A stretch of DNA of 64,000 nt from assembly GCA_947650365.1 (NCBI GenBank), contig CANTAL010000208.1, positions 315,001 to 379,000 on the forward strand, given 5' to 3'. This document shows positions 1 to 12,395 of the stretch, in pieces. The notes below the pieces were generated by a model. It did not search any database, had not been told where the DNA came from, and worked only from the letters and a program-made list of their open reading frames with translations. Each line of letters starts with the position of its first letter. Positions within the stretch are counted from its first letter, which is position 1. Source of the stretch: Chamaelirium japonicum. Its lineage: Eukaryota; Streptophyta; Magnoliopsida; Liliales; Melanthiaceae. The position numbers and the translations under genes were made by a program.

Positions 1-1690
1 ACAGAATCGACTCCTATCGAACCACCGCAGGCTCGTCGCAGTGGGAGGACCATAAGTGCTCCTGATAGATACATTGAAGAAGCCTTTATGATAGATCCAG
101 AGTTTCAGGAGGATGATCCTCTAAACTATGACGAGACGATGGTATCCTCTGACCATGGAGCATGGTAGGAAGCCATGGAGGCAGAACTAACATCGATGTC
201 CCAAAACTCGGTCTAGACACTTGTAACACCACCTCACAATATTAAACCTGTTGGGTGTAAGTGGGTGTACAAAAGGAAAAGAGATCCAGATGGTACCGTT
301 GAGACTTACAAAGCTAGACTAGTCGCTAAGGGTTATACCCAGCGAGAAGGGATCGACTATGACGAAACCTTTTCGCCAGTGGCTATGCTTAAGTCTATCC
401 GGATCCTCTTGTCCATTGCAACCCATTATGATTGGGAGATCTTACAAATGGACGTCAAGACCGCATTCCTCAACGGGGATTTGGAAGAAGACATCTACAT
501 GTCTCAGCCTCCAGGTTTTATCGCAAAAGGTCTAGAAGGTCTGGTGTGCAAGTTGCAAAGGTCCATTTATGGACTGAAGCAAGCATCCAGAAGTTGGAAC
601 ATGTGTTTTGATCAGGCTATCCAGTCTTATGGATTTGAGCAGAACGTGGATGAATCATGTGTTTATAAAGGAGCGATAAGACTGCAGTAGTTTTTCTAGA
701 GCTTTACGTAGATTATATCCTGCTCATCGGAAACGATGTTGGAATGTTGTCTACAGTGAAGGTGTGGTTATCCTCTCAATTTGATATGAAAGACCTGGGT
801 GAAGCGAGTTATGTTCTAGGGATCAAGGTAACTCGAGATCGCTAGAACAAGACTCTCTCACTGTCACAATCAGCCTAAATAGATACTATCTTGGTCAGAT
901 TCAGTATGCACAACTCTAAGAAGGGACTGGTTCCATTCATACATGGAATGAAATTGTCCAAGGATCAGAGTCCTAAGACTCCTGAGAAGAGGGCAGAGAT
1001 GCAGAATATACCTTATGCTTCGGCTATAGGGAGTCTGATGTATGCTATGCAGTGCACGAGACCAGATATATGCTATGCAGTAGGCATGATGGGCAGGTAT
1101 CAGTCAAATCCGGGTCCAGGGCACTGGACTGCTATGAAAAGTATACTCAAGTATCTCCGTAGGACGAGAGATTATGAGTTAGTTTACTCTTCACAGGAAC
1201 TGACGTCGATTGGGTATATGGATTCTGACTTTGCGTTAGATCCAGAATCTAAGAGATCGACGACAGAGTTTGTGTTTTTATTAGGAGGAGGAGTTGTCAG
1301 TTGGAGGAGCGTGAAGCAGGGATGCATCACGGATTCGATGACAGAGGCTGAGTACGTTGCGGCATGCGAAGCAGCTAAGGAGGCGGTGTGGCTCAAGAAG
1401 TTCCTTACGGACTTAGGATGCGTACCGGGAGCTCAAGATCCTATTATCCTTTATTGTGACAATAGTGGAGCGGTAGCACAATCCAAAGAGCCAAGATATC
1501 ACAAGAAGAGCAAGCATATCGAGCGGAAATACTACATTATCCGGGACTTGCAGAAGCGAGGGGAGGTAGTAGTGACTCAGGTGGCGTCTGCAGATAACAT
1601 AGCGGACCCTTTCACAAAGGCGTTACCGACCAAGGCTTTTGAGAAGCACGTGGATGCCATGGGAGTTAAGACTGTTATTCCCCGCTAGGC
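1..1690 (+). pseudogene. Ty1/copia element A: 3' part of pol (RT and RNase H), broken
   Basis: This is the C-terminal half of a copia gag-pol, entering the window from the left. From about 265 the reverse transcriptase reads [12 protein letters not shown], then [13 protein letters not shown], then the catalytic region LYVDY (normally YVDD) near 700. RNase H follows with DSMTEAEYVA, LYCDNSGAV and the terminal IADPFTKAL at about 1600-1625. It is inactive. In-frame TAG stops lie at 166-168 (expected WQEA, so CAG to TAG), 214-216 (expected VWTL, so TGG to TAG) and 843-845 (expected RDRQN), and about one base is missing near 668-672, which shifts the frame just before the YVDD box. The frame closes at 1688 just before the polypurine tract and LTR. 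The 5' half lies outside the window. Same family as element C, because their LTRs align. Confidence 0.93.
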
Positions 1691-1702
1691 CAAGTGGAAG
1701 AT
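1691..1702 (+). other. Polypurine tract of element A
   Basis: A purine-rich stretch (CAAGTGGAAGAT) sits directly between the pol stop codon and the TG that opens the LTR. This is the place and composition expected for the plus-strand primer of a copia element. Confidence 0.7.
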
Positions 1703-2178
1703 TGTTGTAGCTCGTGTGTCCTTAGCGTAGAATTTCTGTATTAATATTAATAAAGATGACTTTGGTTATTGCTTTAATTAGAATACTACTCTGGTATATG
1801 ATAATACTCATATAATAAAAGGACCCTAGGAAACACAATAGGCTACTGAGGCGCATGGAGGATCCATGCTTGGGAGACCTAGTGGACCAGTTCTGTGTAG
1901 ACCTAGAACTAGTTCACAGCTTAGGTGATGTCGGTCGCTTCACCGAAAATAAGCTGTTGGCAGGTAGCAGATGTGGTGAATTCTCCATCACGGGAACGTG
2001 GGATTCCCATTCACCTGACCAAGCACGATGATCGTGTTGAACAGGAACCAAGATAGTACACAGTTTAGTGATTCAGACACTGGTGCAGAAACCGTCTTAC
2101 TACTATAGATAATCTGTCCTTAACCCTGAGGGACCATGTATACTGGGCCAACCAATTGTGTGGTGCTTTGATGTGCCC
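1703..2178 (+). repeat. 3' LTR of element A, first segment (U3)
   Basis: Starts with TGTTGTAGCTC and aligns in reverse complement with the outer end of the element C LTR (about 34810-35284). It stops at 2178, where the LTR of element B begins, and resumes at 10914. The two segments add up to about 1958 bp, against 1956 bp for the intact LTR of C. Confidence 0.88.
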
Positions 2179-3155
2179 TGTTCGAAATAAATCCATGGTC
2201 GAGTCCCGCAGCAGAAGCGATTTTGCGATCGAAAGACCGTTCATGGTGCACGTTACACGATTTAAACTTTCATAGAAACTTATCTACATATGTGTGCATG
2301 CGTATGCATGTGAATCGAACACCCTAACGGCAATCTAGCGTAATGATTAACTAGCATGCATGCAAATCATAATACTTGCTAGATCTACATGTTAGATTAT
2401 ACATACCTTTTAAACAGATCTTTTAACCGCGGAGAATTGTCTTCTTTGTCGATGGAGACGGAAGATCGTTCGTGAAGATGCCGATGGTACAATTGGAGAC
2501 GTTGCTTTCTTGTTCACCCGATCTCACACGATGCACGGAACATCGCTCTCGGATCTCTAAGTGCCTCCGAAGAACGACCCTTCTCCTTCTTCAGAACTCC
2601 ACGCGAGGAAGACGAAGTTGCAAGCGGGAAACGGGAGATGGATTCGGGAGAGATGAGAGGGGAGGGGGGTTCGATTTTTGCAACCATAGGGCCGGCCCCC
2701 TATAGCCCTTTATATAGGGCCGGCCTTCCCCCTTGGATAAGGATCCAAGGGGATAAAGACCTCCCACAATTATCTCTTCATTATCTCCTTTTTATCTCTC
2801 CTTGTATTTATCCGTTTTCCCACATTTTAGGGCTCGATCTTAACCGATTCTAGGCCCTATCCCTATCTATATGGCCGGCCCCTATAGATGAGGGATTCTC
2901 ATCCCTACAATATAGGGCCGGCCCTAGCAAGGTCTCCCACTGCTAGGGTCGGCCAACAGTGAGGTCCGACAGAGTGAGGTTTTTACCAAAACGCCCTGAC
3001 GCCTCATTTTGACCATTTCTAGTGTGCGATACCTAGCGGCCATTACTTAAGTGATTTCTACTAGTTACCTACTATTAACTGAGGTCACCGAAGGGTGCCT
3101 CTAGCAAAGTCAACTAGTCAACTCGCAGCACATCCCGGTGCATCGCACCTGTGCA
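2179..3155 (-). repeat. 3' LTR of element B, truncated (lacks U3)
   Basis: Begins TGTTCGAAAT and matches 8775-9758 almost base for base. After the shared stretch ending CACCTGTGCA it runs directly into RNase H coding sequence, whereas the full LTR copy continues for another 1.15 kb. The missing part is the U3 side next to the polypurine tract. Several GGGCCGGCCCC palindromes and a TATATAAAGG motif (minus strand, about 2706-2717) mark the likely promoter/R region. Confidence 0.88.
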
Positions 3156-6100
3156 ACATTATCTGTAGAAGCAATCTGTGTCACCGCTACTCGCCCTTGC
3201 TTTTGAAACTGCCGAATCAAGTGGAACTTGCGCTCGATGTGCTTCCCCTTTTGGTGATGTCTTGGCTCCTTTGCTTGTGCTACCGCCCCACTATTATCGC
3301 AGTAAAGCACAATAGGTAACTGGGCCTCTGGTACACACTCAAAATCCGTAAGGAATTTCTTGAGCCATACCGCCTCTTTGGCTGCCTCGCACGCTGCAAC
3401 ATACTCAGCCTCTGTGGTAGAGTCTGCGATGCATTTCTGCTTCACACTCTGCCAACTAACCGCTGCTCCTCCTAACATAAACACAAAACCTGATATCGAT
3501 TTCCTGGATTTCAAATCTGACATAAAGTCAGAATCTGTGTATCCAATCGGTGTCTGTTCCTGTGCAGTGTAAACCAACTCATAGTCCCTTGTTCTACGAA
3601 GGTACTTGAGTATACACTTCACAGCTGTCCAGTGATCTGGACCCGGATTCGATTGAAACCGACCCATCGTGCCTACTGCGAAATAGATATCTGGCCTTGT
3701 ACAATACATAGCATACATTAGACTACCTAATGCCGAAGCATAAGGTATCTTCTGCATTTCTGCTCTCTCCTCAGGTGTCTTAGGATATTGATCCTTAGAC
3801 AGTTTTATGCCATGTTTAAATGACACAAAACCCTTCTTGGAGTTTTGCATGTCAAACCTAGTCATAACCTTATCTATATACGTGGCCTGTGACAGCGAGA
3901 GAATCCTGTTCTGGCGATCACGTGTTACCTTGATCCCAAAAACATAACTCGCTTCACCTAGGTCTTTCATATCGAACTGTGTTGACAACCAGACCTTTAC
4001 CGTTGATAATATTCCAACATCATTCCCAATGAGTAGAATATCGTCTACGTAAAGTATCAAATATACCACTGCAGTCTTATCACTCCTCTTGTATACATAT
4101 GGCTCATCCTCGTTTTGAGTAAATCCATATAACTGGATTGCCTGATCAAAACGGATGTTCCAACTTCTAGATGCTTGCTTTAGTCCATAAATGAACTTCT
4201 GTAACTTGCAAACTAGATGTTCCTGACCCTCTGACTCAAAACCTGGTGGCTGCATCATATAAATGTCTTCTTCCAAATTCCTATTGAGGAATGTTGTCTT
4301 GATATCTATTTGCCAGATCTTCCAATTATAATGGGTTGCAATGGATAGGAGGATCCGAATAGACTTTATCATAGCTACCGGCAAGAAGATTTCGTCAAAG
4401 TCGATTCCTTCTCTCTGGGTATAACCCTTGGCAACTAATCTAGCTTTATAAGTCTCAATTGTACCATCGAATCCTCTCTTCTTCTTATACACCCACTTAC
4501 ACCCAATAGGTTTAATATTGGATGATGGTGTAACAAGAGTCCAGACTGCGTTATGGGACATTGATGCAATTTTTGCCTCCATAGCTTTTTGTCAGTCAGA
4601 GCTGTCAGAAGCTCCCACTGCCTCATCGTAGCTCAGTGGGTCATCCTCCTGACCTTCTGGATCAACCAATAAGGTTTCTCCATAGTATCTGTCAGGAACT
4701 CAGATGCTTCTCCCACTGCGACGAGGTGGTGGTTGTGTTACGAGATGAATAGGTTCTACAGTTTCTGGTATATTAGTGTCTGTAATGTCAGCTCCCACTA
4801 TGCTTTCGGATGTGCTTTCTGATCTAGTACTCAGTAGCTTATCCAAAACTACCTTACTAGCAGGCTTGTGGTCCTTAATATAATTATGTTCTAGGAAAAT
4901 GGCATTCGTTGAAACGATTACCTTTTTTTCCTCCGGATCATTAAATAGTCCACCTTTAGTCTCTTTGGGATATCCTACAAACAAACATGCTTTGGACTTT
5001 GGCTCCATCTTTTCCCTCTTATCTACCCGCACATGTGCAGGACATCCCTATATTCTGAAATGCTATAGTGTTAGCTTTTGCCTTGACCACAGTTCTCTAG
5101 GGGTCTGAGGCACTGATTTAGACGGAACGTGGTTCAGAACATATGCTGTTGTCTCAAGGGCATATCCCCAAAAGGTCGTTGGTAAACAGGCATAACTCAT
5201 CATGCTTCGAACCATGTCCAACAAGGTTCGATTCCTTCTCTCAGAGACTCCATTCTGTTGTGGGGTACCTAGAGCAGTTAACTAGGATGTTATCCCATGC
5301 TCCACCAAATACCTAAGGAACTCGTCAGATAGGTATTCACCACCTCGATCAGATTGAATGGTTTTTATACATTTACTTGTCTGCTTTTCTACTTCAGCCC
5401 TGAACTCTTTGAACATATCAAAGGATTCTGACTTCTGATGCATAAGGTAAATGTAACCATATCTTGAGTAATCATCAGTAAAAGTGATGAAGTACTCATG
5501 GCCTCCTATCGCCTTGACACTCATGGGTCCACATACATCTGAATGGATTAACTCCAATACATCAGTAGCTCTCACTCCTTTGCCTTTGAAGGCCCTCTTG
5601 GTCATCTTGCCTTCCAAGCAGGATTCACAAGTGGGAAGGATCTCCGTAGGATCTGTTTCCAGAAGCCCGGCCTTTACCAACCTATGGATCCTGTCTAAGG
5701 TAATATGCCCAAGCCGTAAGTGCCACAATTGGGTTAAATTCTCTGAAGGTTTTTTACGCTTAGATGAATTAACATTAAATGCTGAAGTTATTATGTTATC
5801 TTTTTCAAATTTAGGACTGACAATATAAAGATGATTCTGAATCATTCCTCTTATTATAAAAGTTCTATTCAGCTTAAACGACACACCAGAAGCATCAAAA
5901 TAAACTGAATAACCTTCATTAACTAAAGAAGAAACAGAAATTAAGTTACGTCTCAAGGACGGTACATAAAAGACATCTCTAAGAGTCAAAGTCTTATTAT
6001 TCGAAAAACTAAGAGTAACTTCTCCAATAGCTTCAGCAGCAGCTACGGCCTCAGTTCTCATGCTCAAGGTCACCTCTCCATCAAGCAACCTTCTGCTTTC

Positions 6101-7033
6101 CCGAAACCCCTGAAGAGAGTTACATGCATGGTTAGTGGATCTTGAATCCACAATCCAACTAGCAAAAGAACTATTACTTGAAAGAAATGATTCAACAACT
6201 AAGAGTTGTAGATTACCTTCGCCAGTATTCTGAGGTTTCTTGCAGTCCTTCTTCCAATGACCCTTCTGGCCACACCGGAAACACTTCATGCCCGATTTCT
6301 TTGATTCTCCAGACCCAGAGGCCCCAGCAGAGTCCTGCACAGGCGCAGACTTAGGTTTCTTCTTATGTTTCTTACCTTGAGGTTTACCAGGCTTCTTGAA
6401 GGATCTGCGTTGCACGTGAAATGCTTCGCCCTTCTGCTTGAAGCCATCCTCAGCTGCCTGGAGAGCTCCTAGAAGCTCTGCATTTGTCATAGCTAACTTG
6501 TTTAAATTAAAGTTGGTGACAAAACCTTCAAAGGCTCCAGACAGTGACAAGAGGAAGATGTCTGTCATCACCTCGCCTTCTAGCACAATGTTCATGGTAG
6601 CTAGTTCGTTCTGGAACCCAAACATTTTCATCATGTGTTCCCGAACCAGCATCCCATTGGACATCTTAGTGCCGATGAGTTTCTTGATGGTAAGGTATCG
6701 CGTAACGCGATTGTGACCTTCAAACATCTCCTTTAGATACAACATCATGTCAGAAGCGTCGGGCATCTCCTCGACTTGCTTCTGCAGAGTTGTTTGCAAG
6801 GATGCTATAATATAGCATTTACATATTTCATAAGATTCCTTCCAGTCAGTAAAAGCCTTTAACTGTGCCTTTGTGGCATCAGGTCCTGGCAAATCCAGCT
6901 CAGGGTCATTCAGGGCTGTCATGTGTTTACATATCCTTAAGACCAGGTACAGGTTGCGCTTCCAGTCCTCATAGTTGGGACCGGTAAGTTTGTGGTCATT
7001 TAGGATAGCGGACAGAGGGTCTAACTTGGTCAT
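3156..7033 (-). pseudogene. Element B gag-pol, single frame with stop codons, 3' end deleted
   Basis: Reading starts at MTKLDPLSAILND (7033; an in-frame ATG at 7066 is less likely). Gag covers about residues 1-260 and ends in a zinc knuckle CFRCGQKGHWKKDC near 6270. Protease carries WIVDSRSTNHAC (normally DSGS) near 6150. Integrase has the HLRLGHI / CESC zinc site (about 5720-5610), then HSDVCGP and the core to QSDRGGEY. RT and RNase H run from 4582 to 3157, with LYVDDILLIGND and LYCDNSGAV intact. The frame is uninterrupted by indels. Only nonsense codons break it: 5282-5284 (expected SQLTA), 5048-5050 (expected RIWGC), 4700-4702 (expected R) and 4592-4594 (expected W). The protein is cut at NVA of the usual NIADPFTKAL by the LTR fusion. 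Confidence 0.93.
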
Positions 7034-7066
7034 CTGAAAATAAAAGACTGAATAATGAGAATGCAT

Positions 7067-8760
7067 GAAAACTTATTTTATGGATTTTTAAAACAAGCTA
7101 ATTATATCCATATGACAACGCTACCCTCAAGCGAAGCATCTCTATGGATTAATTAACTATGTATGTAAGATCTCGGAGTAGGCTACACCTGTTCGAGGGG
7201 GCAGTGTGCAGGTCTTCCGCTTATACGGGTCTTTCCCTTGACCCTATCCAAATCTGCCAACTACGGGCTTTGATGGACCATGGTTATCTTTTGGCCAGTA
7301 CCACGTGATCACCATTGTCTTCGCAACGAATACCTCACGTGTACTTAGGATACTTACCCACGAGCTTAGGCAATTACGGCACGGGAATTCTAACGGCCCC
7401 CACGAGGGTGAGTAAAGCCTGAACACTTGGCACCGTAACCGCCATATCCCGAAGGAGATCACTAAGTAGATTGGCATAGAAAAACACAGCTCCCATCCGA
7501 GGGGGTTGTTGAGTTATGTCCTTCCACCCGAGTACGAAGTGATTAGCCATGGAGGCCAGAGGATCTCTAAAAGTCCTCTATTACATCCCTTATATATATG
7601 AGGGTTATTTTGCGAGTATGAATTTATGCAAATGCAAAGGTAGCGACCTCCTATATACTAGACCCTGGTCACACCATGCTCCCACTAGCGTTCAAGCCCT
7701 TCGCCTAGCATTAATCATTCTCGGAATATCATAGTCCCTGCCTCAAGTGGATTTCTCCATTCAAGGGTCACATTACATATTCCAAGAATATCGATGCTTT
7801 GCGAAAAATGGTTATCACGCTAATGCTCTGGAGCTAAGCCTAGAGTCAGACTCACTGGAAAGGACTCCCACTAGTCATGGCGCCTCGCTTATAAATTTGA
7901 CAATTGATGTTCAATGGATCTCCATCTCATCTTTGATTTCGATGCTGGCCAAATAGGAACACCCGACTAGTCGGGTGCTAACCTAATGGTGGCATAACCA
8001 TATGTGATGGGATCCCACTAACATCAAAAGTCAACTAAATAATAGGCGTCATCTAGCGGGATCCTATCCTCATACAGTCGCTTGGACCGGAGGGGAAAGC
8101 CATCCCTCTGAAAACTGATAATCACATTATCTCATCGGGGTTCGAGATGAAACATAAAGAACTAATAAAGAAAACAACCATTAAAACTGAATTAAGTTCA
8201 GGGTCCGACCCCTGAACCTAATTAGCACAGTGCAGGCCTCTAGCTTTCTTCGCAAGGTCCCTCGGTCCGGCTCCTCCGTCGCACTCGCGAACACTTTGCC
8301 GGATCGTCTTCATCCTCCAGGGTTCCGCTTCCGCTCCCGATGGTGGATTTCTTTGGCACATCTTTCTTCTCGATCTGTAACCGAAAAAGTCTAGTACGCT
8401 TCGAGCAAGTGCTCGCTCGTACACAATTTTCTAGAAAGAAAAGAAAACACACCTAGGAAAAAGGCCATGGGAACCGAGGATAGTCAACCCCCATCACTCG
8501 CCCAATCTACGGCTCAATTACATATCCACACACAGAGAGCAAATCCAGACATTAGCTAACTCAGGGTTCGACCCCCGGTAGCAAGCACAAAACATAGATC
8601 TAGATTTTTTATAACGGTGCCCTGAAAGAATGATTAATAGAACAAGCGCAATCTATACATATGCATGATCTAAGCGTAAGAACCCAGATGATTTCACGCA
8701 TTCATCATGCGCACACATGTTGGTTTCATGAAAAAATGTGAAACGCACACCACTAATGCG
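7067..8760 (-). other. Untranslated leader of element B
   Basis: About 1.7 kb between the primer-binding site and gag, with no long open frame in the element's sense. Its layout and several phrases (a 'tccgacccctgaac' block at about 8205-8218, and a CTCCCACTA block) recur in the leader of element C at 31390-33314, so B and C share a leader ancestry although their LTRs differ. Confidence 0.75.
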
Positions 8761-8772
8761 GCTCTGATACCA
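8761..8772 (-). other. Primer-binding site of element B (tRNA-iMet)
   Basis: On the minus strand this reads TGGTATCAGAGC, complementary to the 3' end of plant initiator methionine tRNA. It lies two bases from the LTR edge at 8775, as usual for copia elements. Confidence 0.93.
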
Positions 8773-8774
8773 AT

Positions 8775-10913
8775 TATTCGAAATAAATCCATGGTCGAGT
8801 CTCGCAGCGGAAGCGATTTTGCGGTCGAAAGACCTTTCATGCTGCACGTTACACGATTTAAACTTTCATAGAAACTTATCTACATATGTGTGCATGCGTA
8901 TGCATGTGAATCGAATACCCTAACGACAATCTAGCGTAATGATTAACTAGCATGGATGCAAATCATAATACTCACTAGATCTACATGTTAGATTACACAT
9001 ACCTTTCGTACGGATCTTTTAACCACGGAGAATTGTCTTCTTTGTCGATGGAGACGGAAGATCATTCACGAAGATGCCGATGGTACGATTGGAGACGTTG
9101 CCTTCTTGTTCACCCGATCTCACACGATGCACGGAACATCGCTCTCGGATCTCTGAGTGCCTCCGAAGAACGACCCTTCTCCTTCTTCAGAACTCCACAC
9201 GAGGAAGACGAAGTTGCAAGCGGAAAACGGGAGATGGATTCGGGAGAGAACTAGAGAGATGAGAGGGGAGGGGGGTTCGGTTTTTGCAACCATAGGGCCG
9301 GCCCCCTATAGCCCTTTATATAGGGTCGGCCTTCCCCCTTGGATAAGGATCCAAGGGGATAAAGATCTCCCACAATTATCTCTCCATTATCTCCTTTTTA
9401 TCTCTCCTTGTATTTATCTGTTTTCTCACATTTTAGGGCTCGATCTTAACCGATTCTAGGCCCTATACCTATCTTTATGGCCGGCCCCTATAGATGAGGG
9501 ATTCTCATCCCTACAACATAGGGCCGGCCCTAGCAAGGTCTCCCACTGCTAGGGTCGGCCAACAGTGAGGTCCGACAGAGTGAGGTTTTTACCAAAACGC
9601 CCTGACGCCTCATTTTGACCATTTCTAGTGTGCAATACCTAGCGGACATTACTTAAGTGATTTCTACTAGTTACCTACTATTAACTGAGGTCACCGAAGG
9701 GTGCCTCTAGCAAAGTCAACTAGTCAACTCGCAGCACATCCCGGTGCATCGCACCTGTGCAGCGAAGTTCACTTATGGCTAGGGATTACAACATGCGACT
9801 ATGTACTAGTCTCGGGCATAACCCTTAGTACTCGTATGTAGTTACGCATCTACCGTGCTCTAGTGCCAAGTACACACGAAGTGTATACTTCTTTCTTCCT
9901 CTTAATGCTAATGGTGTTCCGAGGAGATGGTTCAAGAACCGTACATAATGTTGATAAGGTGGAACCATTAGGGACCAAGGTTCATGGCTTCCAACTCAAG
10001 CTCGATCGACACACTACCCGAGTGTACCATCGATTCTCTGAGCTCGAGTTAACCTGCGTAGCCACCCAGAGTGCGACGCAGGCTGCACTCCAATTTACCC
10101 AGACTTACTATGTTCTCCATCATACCCCTGCTCTCTGCTTAGTAGTGGTAAACTCGTTGTCCCTCCACTTGATGCCATGATTCACTTCGAGCGGTGGAGA
10201 CTACTGTCAGACTCGAATGATCATATGACTTGGTTCCTTCCAGGTTGACCTATACATCGTACCTCTGATTACCCCGTCGAGTAATCGAACCCGGTCAACA
10301 GTCAAACTGGTAACCACCAGGCCTGGGTTTGGTACATTGTAAGTCACACCAAGGAACGCACCTCCCTTCAGGGGTGTGGATGGCCTGTAGGAGTGACATG
10401 CTAATGCAACGCCAGCCGGGTAACCCAGTACACCGTGGTTTTGGATCACTGCATACGAATCCTCACACATTGGTGCGCCAAAGCACCACGCAACTGGTTA
10501 GTCCATCAAACATGGTTCCTCAGGGTTTAGGACCGTTTTACCCTAAGCAGAAACATGGCTTAGTGTACCAGTGTCTGCTCACTGATCTGTACACCGTATT
10601 AGTTCCGTTCAGCCACAGACACTGTGCCTGGTGATGACCATGCATAGTAAAGACTTCCCATGAACTGTCATCGCCAACAGCTTATCATGATGAGGCGACC
10701 AACCTGATCATAGCTGCGAACTGATTTAGATTATATGGGACCAATCCACTCAGTCATCAACTCAGTGGACTACCATATAACCATGGCTCTCTGTTCTTAA
10801 AAGAACACATAACTATGTTATGTACCAATATGCATCTCATATAATAATAACTATCAATCTTTATTAGACCAAAACATAAAGTTTTACAAGCTTAGAACAC
10901 ATCAATCCTAACA
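8775..10913 (-). repeat. 5' LTR of element B, complete (2139 bp)
   Basis: Starts with TATTCGAAAT (TG mutated to TA; the sister copy has TG) and ends CCTAACA. The TATATAAAGG promoter-like box (minus) lies at about 9313-9322, flanked by GGCCGGCC palindromes. The part from 9759 to 10913 has no partner in the left LTR because that copy is truncated. Confidence 0.88.
8797..8815 (-). other. U5 segment of element B matching the 5' half of tRNA-iMet
   Basis: The + strand reads GAGTCTCGCAGCGGAAGCG. Plant tRNA-iMet has GAGTGGCGCAGCGGAAGCG in its acceptor/D-arm region (from established tRNA sequence), so 17 of 19 bases match. The element RNA is the other strand and is therefore complementary to the tRNA. 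The left LTR has the same segment at 2201-2219, more decayed. It lies 22 bases from the LTR edge beside the primer-binding site. Confidence 0.6.
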
Positions 10914-12395
10914 CCAACGTGTGCGGACCTTCCATAGTCCAATATCATGGTACGTTGGGTTACCCGGCTGGCGCTTGAGTGACATGTAATCCCTACAGGT
11001 TATCCGACATCCAGCGTTGGATGGGTGCGTTTTGATGAGTCAATCTGTCCACACAGTTAACCCAGGCCTGGTGGTTGTCAGTATGGCTGACGATGTTCCG
11101 GATGCTAGGCATAGCACCGGAAGGTGTGTGGTGTTATAGATGACAAGTCATCAAACCCTAGTCAGATGATCGATCGGGATCTGACGGTACTCCCCACCGC
11201 CCGAGTCGTATCATGGCACCAGTAATAGGAGGGACTAAGGATTATCGGAATATAGTAGAGAACAGGGTTACGAGGGAGTAACATAAGTTTAGGATCACTA
11301 GAGTTCAACTCGTGTCGCACTCTGGGTGGCTACGCGGGTTAATCGGATTAGGGTTGATTAACGGAACTTTCTGTATGTCACCGGAACAGTTAATCAGGGA
11401 TCCGGTTGGAGCTAGAGATCCCGAACCCTGAAGGTTCCACCCTATCGTTGCGTATAGGAATTGTTCCCCGACCTATTTGGATACGTTGGATGCGAAGTAG
11501 CGCGATGGAGTGCAAGCCCGGAGCCTAAGAACCTAATTCACATGTGTTACGGGCCATAGGGGTATTTTGATAAATACTGAAATATGGCTCAGAACATATT
11601 GAATATGGATCTTAGAATGAGCGGAATAATTCCATGAGCTCATAGGCGCTGACGAAACTCGATTCCGAGTAGTGCACCTCACTCAGTCTCTCTTTCAGTT
11701 TTTCACTTTTTGTGAAGGGCATTTTCGTCCAGGCTTCACAATAGACACTTGGATATCCCTAAAAACTGCCCCCCTTGTCCCTATTCATCTAGGGGCCGGC
11801 CCAAGCTTCCTTGAGGCTTTGGGAGACCAGCCCTATAAAGCAAATAGGGAGGGGGAGGGCCGGCCATAAGCCTCCTCTCCTCCAGAAAATCCGAACCCCC
11901 CTTAAGGCTCCTCCTTTATGGTTTCGGCCAAGGAAAAAGAGAGGAAGAAGAAGGGAGAAGGAAGAGGAAGGAAGGAGAAGGAAGAAATGAGAAAGAGGAG
12001 GAGAAAATCTCGCGGCTCGCCATCGTCTTCGCAACGGATTCCTCCGTCGGCTCGTAATCCCTGTACTCAGAGATGGGATTTCGAGGATTCTTCAATTCGC
12101 AAAGGACAAGGTGCTATCCGACAGTTTTCCTTGCGATTCCAGTGCGGTTCTTCATCGTTCCGTCGTCTCCGGATAATAGATCCAAAAGGTATGATGATTC
12201 TAAACACCTAACTAGATGCATGCATGTCTTCCGTAGATCGTAGTATGCCTCTAGGGTGTCCGCACATATGCTAAGATCATAGATTTGCATGTAGATTGTT
12301 TTGTAGAATTAATTGTAATGAAACATACACCGTATGATCTTCGGATCTTTCTTTTGCTTCCGCTGTGACTCTGATTAGCGAATCCAATTCCAACA
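10914..12395 (+). repeat. 3' LTR of element A, second segment (to U5 end)
   Basis: Continues the LTR interrupted at 2178 and ends ATTCCAACA. It aligns in reverse complement with 33329-34800 of element C. A TATA-like box (CCCTATAAAGCAAATAGG) lies at about 11831-11848. A segment at 12356-12375 is complementary to the tRNA-iMet 5' half with one mismatch beyond the two-base gap. The base run after it (CGAAG) should be the target duplication, whose partner lies outside the window. Confidence 0.88.

Larger units (their letters stand above)
2179..10913 (-). mobile_element. Ty1/copia element B, inserted in the LTR of element A
   Basis: On the minus strand the order is 5' LTR (10913-8775), iMet primer-binding site (8772-8761), leader, gag, protease, integrase, RT, RNase H, then a truncated 3' LTR (3155-2179). 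By eye the two LTR copies differ by roughly 36 substitutions over about 975 aligned bases plus one ~10-bp indel, or about 3.7 %. No perfect 5-bp target duplication is visible: the left flank ends TGCCC and the right flank begins CCAAC. The host LTR of element A nevertheless continues cleanly on both sides, so the insertion itself is secure. Confidence 0.9.

Noticed and set aside
2179..3155. Solo LTR of a separate element next to element B
   Set aside because: It is collinear with B pol in the correct orientation and matches B's 5' LTR; it is B's own truncated 3' LTR.
3095..3572. Short + strand frames over element B
   Set aside because: Shadows of the antisense RNase H frame.
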